A stretch of 64,000 nt of DNA from positions 62,001 through 126,000 of the forward strand of contig WNNJ02002480.1 of assembly GCA_012934845.2 (NCBI GenBank), in the 5' to 3' direction. Below the pieces are notes generated by a model. The model was not told the DNA's origin, did no database searches, and saw only the letters and a program-made list of their open reading frames with translations. This document shows, in pieces, positions 12,001 to 21,000 of this stretch. This DNA is from Pomphorhynchus laevis (lineage: Eukaryota; Acanthocephala; Palaeacanthocephala; Echinorhynchida; Pomphorhynchidae). How positions within the stretch are numbered: the first letter of the stretch is position 1; every line of letters starts with the position of its first letter. The translations under genes and the position numbers were made by a program.

Positions 12001-15000
12001 CGTCAATAGCTGTACTTTGCTTAGCAAACCTTTTCGGATTCTTTGCATTTTTGCTCGTTATGATGTTGCTAGTAACGGTTACTGAGAAGCAAATATGAAC
12101 TAGTGCTGTGCAAGCTAGGTTTACCATGACATGCTTAGGTAATTAGTAATTAGTTTCGTCCGTATTATATTCTATATATGCAGGTATAACAAATACAATT
12201 GGTCGATTTCTATTCGGTTGGCTACCGGGGCCCAAAACTTGCACAATTGCAACAATCAACTATACCAGCTTAGCGATTTATGGATTGATATGCTTTCTAC
12301 TTCCACTTTTTCTAATGGGAAAAAGAAAAGTAGACAAGGTCTCTCCTTCATTCATAGCTACCTTTGGGGGTACGTCTTGTAGTAACTGCTATATTGATTT
12401 GCCCTCGACAATGTCACTATGAGAGATCACACCTACCATCAATTTATTTGACAGTGTTTAAGATCCTGCAAAACGTTTACCAGCAGTCATCAGTTTTAAG
12501 TCGGACATGTGCTTTTTTCAAATAGTGAGCTGTCATAACTGGATTTTTCAAGTTAAAATTGTGCTGTAAATGTAGATCCTCGTCGAATAATTTAACCATT
12601 CAAGACTCATATCATAGTTGCACTAGGCTATTTTCGTTTGCGGAACATCTTCTATTTTTTATTGTATTCTTTGATGAATTAACTGCGAAAATACACTGGC
12701 ATTATTAATCACCTCTGAAGACGCCTGTTTTGCATCTTTCGAAATCAACAATGATGATATAGAAATGACATTTACTTAACAAATTAATTTTAAATTTTAC
12801 CAAGTTTTTCGACACGCCAATATAATTAAAACTTTGCAATTCATTAATACTTCTGTTTTATTTAACAGAATACATTTTTAATTAACGTTTGACGTTGCAA
12901 TTTAATCTAAATTGATTAAAATTAATATATTAATTTTAATTATTAAAATTAATGTATTAATCTAAATTAATACATTAGGTGCTGAAAAAGCGTCCACCAG
13001 AAATAAAGTGTTTAGATGAAAATTAAATTTTTAAAATATTTTGGAGTGAGTTAAATTATACATTTATATTTTAATGTGATTGATTTTATTATTTTAATAA
13101 TTTTAAAGTGTTAGTAGATAACTTGATTTAACAATTTGATTTTACAAACGTTATGGCTTTTAGTTGTTGGTGGCCTTTTGTCTGGTCATTTACTTGCTGA
13201 TTATTGTGGGGTCAATATACCAACTGGTTGGCCATGTACTGGGCCATTATTAGATAAAGCCATTGAGGTAGCTGAAAAACTATTGCCGGGTAACGATTTT
13301 AAATTATTTTTTATTTTAATACGAATAAACATAATGACGTGATAATTAATAATTAATAATTAAATATAAATTAATAATTAATATTTAATATAATATTTAA
13401 TAACAAACGATATTTATGCAAACGATAATGTCGACGGAAGTAGCAGACTTGAATAACTATCAATGTTGCAGAATTCTAAATTTTCGTTTCCAAATTTTAG
13501 CTTGTCACAGCGACGGAGTGGACCACCTAAGCGAAATTTTACAACTTTGGATTTATTAATGTTTACCATAGTTTCATCGCAATAAACAGAAAGTGCATTT
13601 AATGATTATTTGGAAGAAGACGGATTTTTGGATAATATCACGAGATCATCAGCGTATAGAACGCATTTTATGCCAGATCCTGATTGAATAATAGCTCTAG
13701 CAAGATCAAGTACAATAAAAAACGAAAATAACAGTAGGCTCAGAGGATTGCCCTACAACACCACGATCAGCTATTAAGGGCGCCGAGATGCCTAAACTGT
13801 CGATACTCTTAGATAGTTAGGTTGAAAAACCGTTTGTAGACGATGCAGATATCGGCCATTAGCAAGAACTCTGTTATGAAGCTTGCTGGGTAGAAGATCA
13901 CGATTCACTGATCAAAAGCTCGCTCAAAATCTAAGAATATAAAGTAAAGCAACATATGCATCTGAAAACAGCCATCAACTTCATTGCGCACAATCTTTAT
14001 AGCGTCTGAAGAAGACCAGTGTGGCCGGAAAGCATATTGCTCCTCAGGCAGAAGATATCCTCGATAGCTAATTAACCGCATATACATTGCATGCGTGAGT
14101 AACTTATAGGAATGATTAATAATATCTATTCGGCGATGTGAATTTAAAAATTAGTAATCTCCTATACCCTCGTGAAGAATTTGTGTTACACCGTCACGCC
14201 AAGATGGAATCGGATGACTATTAAGCAAAAAATTAAATAAGTGCGCCCAGTAATAAACCAACCACCCTATAGTTGATTTTAGATGCTTAACTCAAAGTTG
14301 ATCTAACTCAATGGCTTTATTCTTCTTCACGATGTGCAATTCAAATACTGTGTTGAGAATAGGGTGAAACCTGAAAACACCAATTTCTACTGTTGACATA
14401 TAATCTGTACTATAATACATTCTATAATGTATTATATAATGTATTAATGCATTCTATATTAATCGTTTCTTAAAACATTTCTTTCTAATTCTTTTTCACT
14501 AAGAAAATTTTGCGACCTTTGTATCTTAATGCAGTTTGTTTGCTTGTAAAACTAAATCTTGAAGTTCAATTTTTGTCTTTGTTATGCAGTAAAGATTCTC
14601 GTTAGATCACTTTAGGCTTGGTCTTGTAATCGTTGAGCTTCTTAAAACAAGACTGATTAACATTTGAACATATTGTCACTTAAACTTTATGCAAATATCA
14701 GTATCTACCCAACTATATAAGTATGTACATGAAATTTAAGTTAACAAAGTAAGCATCCTATGTTCATACTTAAGAGCGAACAAAGCTTTGTTGTTTTTAC
14801 TATTACATTTTGGAAAGTGCTAAAATATTTCTTACCTTATCGCGTCTTACAACACATTCCTTAATAATTCGATATATTACCTATACGAGACTTACACATA
14901 GTCGTATCATAAGTCGTAGCATATTAAGTCATTATACTTGTGTTGTGGCCGTAAATGAATTAAAATAACATATTCTTAAGTTTTAAATTGTTTTTGTCAA

Positions 15001-18000
15001 AGTAAAAGAGATTTCCAAATCTTACAAGTCTGTGCCAATAATGTTATTTTGTTGCAGATATGACCGTAATCTTATTTCGCATCTACTCAATCTGATTTTA
15101 GAGAACTTATATTTTAGACATAAAATAATGAATCTCTTAATTCTCAAAATTCTATATCTTTTAATCCTCAAATTCCATAATGAGAGTCACTATAATAAGA
15201 TTCAATGTAATGAGAGTTAATATACAATTCCATAATGAAAGTCACTTTCTTAAGAATTTATTTTTCGTTATACCAAAACTTATTTATACATAAATTGTTT
15301 TATAATTAAAGCATATTCTTCTTCTTTTTCTTCAGCGTTTGTTCCGCTTCGTTACGGAATCCGCTTTTTCTACTGTCACGCCGATGGGCTTTATTGATGG
15401 TTGATGTTCGTTTGCGCGAATAACGCGGCCGTAGCATTGTAGTCGCCTATTCGCGAAGTTCATTGAGGCACCATTTCATACTGTTGATGCGGCGGTTTTG
15501 TTTACAACTGGCTTGTCACGAAGTCTATCGCCAACCGTCCTCCTTTCTCAGCACGGGCTTGGGACCGGCCATAGCGGAGTTATAATTAAATCATATTGTA
15601 ATCATAAAATATTTTAATTCCGAATTATATAGATTTATTGGAATTTTTGTGTTTTTAGCATTTAAAACAAAAACAGGTATTCCATACGGCACAGTTAACC
15701 TTCTTACTGGGGTACCTGAAAATGAAACTACGATAACGAGTGTGGCTGGTGCTGGTACATTTATAATCGAATTTGCATCAATTAGCTTACTCACTGGTGA
15801 TTCCCGTTTTATCGATGCCGCGATTGTGGCGCTTGATGCTTTGTGGGAAGCAAGGACCTCGATTAATCTGGTAACACATGTGATCATGTATATTATCCTT
15901 TTCTTAAAAAAGGGGATATAAAATTAATTTAAAAATATAATTATAAAGTAAATTTTCTTATTAAATCATAAGTTGTAATAAAATAATTTCTTATATTGAT
16001 AAAAATAATAAAATTTATTAAATTATAAATGATAATTATCTAAATAAAGTTTTGCCATATAATACCATATAAAGTATTTTATTTTATTAAGTTTAATCAG
16101 AATAATACATTCTCTTGGGAAAAATGACATTTTATATTTAATTGATATTCCCAGAAAAGAAAAATTTAAAATTTCTTTAACTTAATCAAATTTTACTTAA
16201 TTTCTTTCTTTAATCGGGGAGATTTTTAGGAATTATCTGAAAAAAAAAACAAAATTAAAATGTATGAAAATAAATCATTTTAAACTTTCAAATCTGTGTT
16301 CAAAATGTTTGTGTCCATAAACATAAGATCTATCTACGATTTGAATTGGATTCCGGTTCAAAATTGATGCGTCCTCGAAATCTATTTCATGCTCTATTTC
16401 AAATGTCGATTTCGATAATTTTATCATCATATCATCATATTTTTACATTCCATTAATCGTGTTTAGAGGGCGCATTCATATTTTTTAATGTAGTTATTGA
16501 TGCACTCCTGACTTTATAAACTATACCTATTTTGTGACTGTTAACATTTACAAAATATTAAACTTTAAAGTTTTAAATCTTAGATTAAAAACATTTATTG
16601 ATTTTGTATTTATTCATATTTCTAATATTAATATGAATAATAATATTTTTTATTTATGGGAAGCAAGGAAAATTAAATACGAAAAAGATTATTCAATATT
16701 TCAATGGTAAATGCTATTATCAGGAGAAAATGTTACAGTTTTTTAAAGATTTTTACAGCCTTCTAAAAAGCTGTGAAAAAGTTCTGATGATCAACACAGT
16801 TGCCATTGAAATATTGAATAATATTTTTCGTATTTAATTTTCCTTGGTTCCTATAAATTAAAATATATTTATTCTTTAAAATCGCAATTTAAACGATTGA
16901 AATATAGTAGACTTCTATCAATCTATATTGGCCAGACTGGACAATATTTATTTAAAAGAAATCAAGTAACACGTCTATAATCTACAAAAAGGAACTGTTT
17001 CCAGTGCAATTTTAATTAATTCTCAAAGACATTTAATTTATCCATTTCGTAGAGTTTAGCAAATTTTAATTTATAGGAACCAAAAATAGTCAAACACGAA
17101 ATATATTATTCAATATTTCAATGGTAAATGCTATTATCAGGAGAAAATGTTACAGTTTTTTAAAGATTTTTACAGCCTTCTAAAAAGCTGTGAAAAAGTT
17201 CTGATGATCAACACAGTTGCCATTGAAATATTGAATAATATTTTTTGTGTTTGATTTTCCTTGGTTCCAATAAATTAAAATATATTTATTCTTTAAAATC
17301 GCAGTTTAAAAGATTGAAATATAGTAGACTTCTATCAATCTATATTGGCCAGACTGGACAATATTTATCTGAAAAAATCAAGCAACACGGAAAACAAATG
17401 GGTTTGATTTTCCTTGGTTTAATTTTCCTTTCGTGTTTAATTTTTATTGTTTCCTATTAATTAAAATTTGCTAAATTCAAGGAACCTGATAACTTAAATA
17501 TCTTCAATAATATTTTTAATGAATAAGCAGTAAGTATGCCGTTAAGATGCGAAACTTTGCTATTGCGGCCTATCGATAAAAAAATCATTTAACTAAATGC
17601 ATGTATAAAATTTGACAAATAAGTGAAAAGTTTCATTTATTCAATAGAAAATCAATCAAGTTGAATGTAGTTTATAAAAACTACTTTTTAGATAACGCAC
17701 TATTTCAAAAAACGTTTTGTGTTTGTTTTTGTTAAATATTGTCGAATATGCAATAACTTTCATATAAAAATATATTTTTGACAAATTTCGATGTCGTTTA
17801 GTGTTACTTTTATATAATAGGAGCTTGATAATATAAGCTTTACAGCTTGTATTGAGTATCTATTATAAGACTGAATTTGTCTAAATTATTCCAACTTATT
17901 TAATTAAGCGTTATTTAAAAGATTTTGTGAAATTTAAAAATCGCTAGGACCTATAGAGGTTATACATTATCCGGTTATTTTACATAAATCAACCGAAATT

Positions 18001-21000
18001 GAAATTATTACAAATTATTTATATTATATTATACAATATTATATTATATTGTTTAGGAGTAATAAAATTGATGACAGAACAAATTATCAAAAATAGTATG
18101 AAAAAGCAAAATTCCAAATATTTACTGATTTATAAATTAACTAAACATTATTTTTTCAAAATTTTAACAAACCGTTTATCCAAAAAAAATGAAATTAAAA
18201 AAATTGAAAATTATTGAAATTTTTAAAATTTTATTAAAATTGTATTTGATGACTCAAATTTTAATGTGTTAATCGAAAAGTACGTGTTTTCAACATCAAC
18301 GTTATATTAAATCTCAGCGATTTGATGAGATTACTTGTGCTACAGCATTTTATATATTGGTGTTTAAATTTAATAATTATTATATTGTCTTTATTTATTA
18401 ATTAAATAAAATTTAATTAATAGATTATAAGTAATTATTGCTTAATTAATAATCATTTAATTAATTTTATTAATAACAATGTAAATAGTGAAAATGTTTA
18501 ATAGAATGGAAATTTAATTAATTAAAATTAATAATTATTTAATAATTAAATGAAAGTTATAAAATGAATGAATGTATAATTATATTATATTATTCATTAT
18601 AATTAATGAATGTTATAAAAGCTTTCAAATTATTTATAAGGTTGGTGATCATATCGACATTGAAACAGGATCATGGCGGGGAAATATGTTTACTATCGGC
18701 TCTTCAATCGATTCTTACATTGAATATTTAATGAAAGGCGCCATTATTCTTGGAAATGAAACGTTAGCTCAAAGATTTACTAGTAAGGTGAGAATTGTGT
18801 GTTAAACACTCTAGAGCTATTTTATTTCTATCTAGTTTTTCACACCGCAATTCTAAATTATTCAAGAAATGGACTTTGGCACGTTTACGTTGATGCCTTT
18901 AGTGGGAAGCAGATTCTCAGAATGTTCCAGTCTTTAGATGCGTTTTATCCTGGAGTAATGGTACATCTAAATTTAAACAATTACGAACTTCTTATCGATA
19001 AAAAATGATATCCATTAAATTAAATTAAAAATAATAATTTTAGGTTCATGCATTAACATTTTTGCGTTGATACATGTAAAATGCATCTAAGCATACACAA
19101 ACGATAAAATATGGAATACAAAATGGATATAAAAATACATTTTGTTTGAAATTTAAGTTTTACTGCAATATTTTTATTTATCTCGTATTTAGTAATAAAA
19201 TGTAAAAATGCTCGAGAACTAATTGGACACGAGAATCCTCCAACTATATATGTACTCATGTACTTATGTTGTCATACAAAATTCGCTATTTATTTGGTTT
19301 CATCCGACTTAAATGTAATAATTTCGTACAATTTGTAAATTATTTCCGATTTTAGCAGATTTAAAAACATTAAAACGATAATAAAATTATTTATTATTTA
19401 TTATTTAGCTTTATTTTTAATTTATAAATAATATAAAATACGTAAACTCAGATATCTGATCAAATTATTTGATAAAAATTAAAAATATCGGTTTTTATTG
19501 TTGATGGAGAATTAATAAAATATATTAATTGAATAAATAATTTAATATTTATAGTTTTAATAAGTCCATGTATCCATTTATTGCTTTGAATCAAATTAAA
19601 TGATAGATTTCAAGAAATTAACACTTAGTGCTAAATCAATACTTCAATTACTTCGAAGATATTACTTCTCACAATCGTTTGTGGATGACGATTTTATTCA
19701 TTGGAATGATAACACCGTGATTTAAAATACTGTATTAGAGAAGCTGAACTCAAAAGTTTCAGTAAATCATTAAAATATTAAATAAGAAACTATTTAGCGA
19801 ACACCTTTCCGTTATGTATTAGTGTGTCTGGATTGAAAGTTATTATTTAAGTTATATAAGTTATTAAGTTACAATTACATTCTAGTATAAGAACAGAAAA
19901 TCTTAAAATTAAAAAATTCTCAATTCTAATTTACGACAGCTTTTATTCTTAATGTTGTTATTAAATTACAATTAAATTCTAAATTTTTCAAGTTATTGTT
20001 CTTTTACAGTTGTTAATCAGTACGATGAGTGTAAGTTAAGGGTTTAGCGGTTTTCGTCCTATTGAGGCAGCGCCGGGGCCCTTCTGTGGCCGCAAATCGC
20101 GAAGATTGACTGATGCTGGTTCGTCGCAGTCGCTGTCCATCCTCTGCAGGCTATTGTAGTGCTCGTTGCGGTGATATGAAATGTGAAGCTCTGTCGCCTC
20201 AACTTTGATTTGCCGATTCGCTTCAAACCTGCTTTCGCTAGTGCTCTTGTCGTCCAACTAAGAAGGAGCCCGGCTCTCTGTTATGTGGAATGCATGTAAA
20301 TGATCCTGGCTACAATCTTCGCCGATCGTGCTGCTGTTAATAATCCATGGCATAATTCCTTCCTGGTGAATGACAATTGAATTCTAGTTTAAGAGCAGAA
20401 AATCTTAAAATTAAAACAATCTTAATTCTAGTTTAGAGCAGCTTTCATTCTCAATGCTGTTAATAGATCATCCAGTGGTGGGTTTTGTTGTTACAAGATC
20501 GTTCTTTACGAGTATAGAATCTGTAATAAGATTGTGTTCTCTTGATAATAAAGAATTACTTAAAGTAATTTCTATTATTTTACTTACTATTATTACTTTC
20601 TATTATTTTACTTACTTTAAATTACTAATCTTATAATTAAATTACAAATTTTATAGTAATCGGATTTTAATGTTACAGGCATTAGCTGGATATCCATTAG
20701 AGGCTATGCATATTGTTTTACAAAACCATCAACTATGGAAAATGTATAATTGTTTACCTGAGCATTTTGATCCAGTAAAATTGCAGCCAATACATACAGG
20801 CCTTCAGTATCCACTACGACCAGGTAATCTTTACCGTTTTTGAAAGTTAATTATTCATTTGAAATTAATTGCATGTTATACTTGTAGTAACTTACAATCT
20901 GCTTATTATTTCATTATCAATAATACCTTATTTCGATAAGGTATTAATTACGAAAAATTTAACAAAATTATGAATTATCTGTCTATATTTTTAATAAAAT

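Noticed and set aside
18783-18787. Donor AAG|GTGAGA for the EDEM2-like exon at 18641
   Set aside because: It breaks the frame with the next exon; A|GTAAGG five bases earlier gives a gap-free family alignment.
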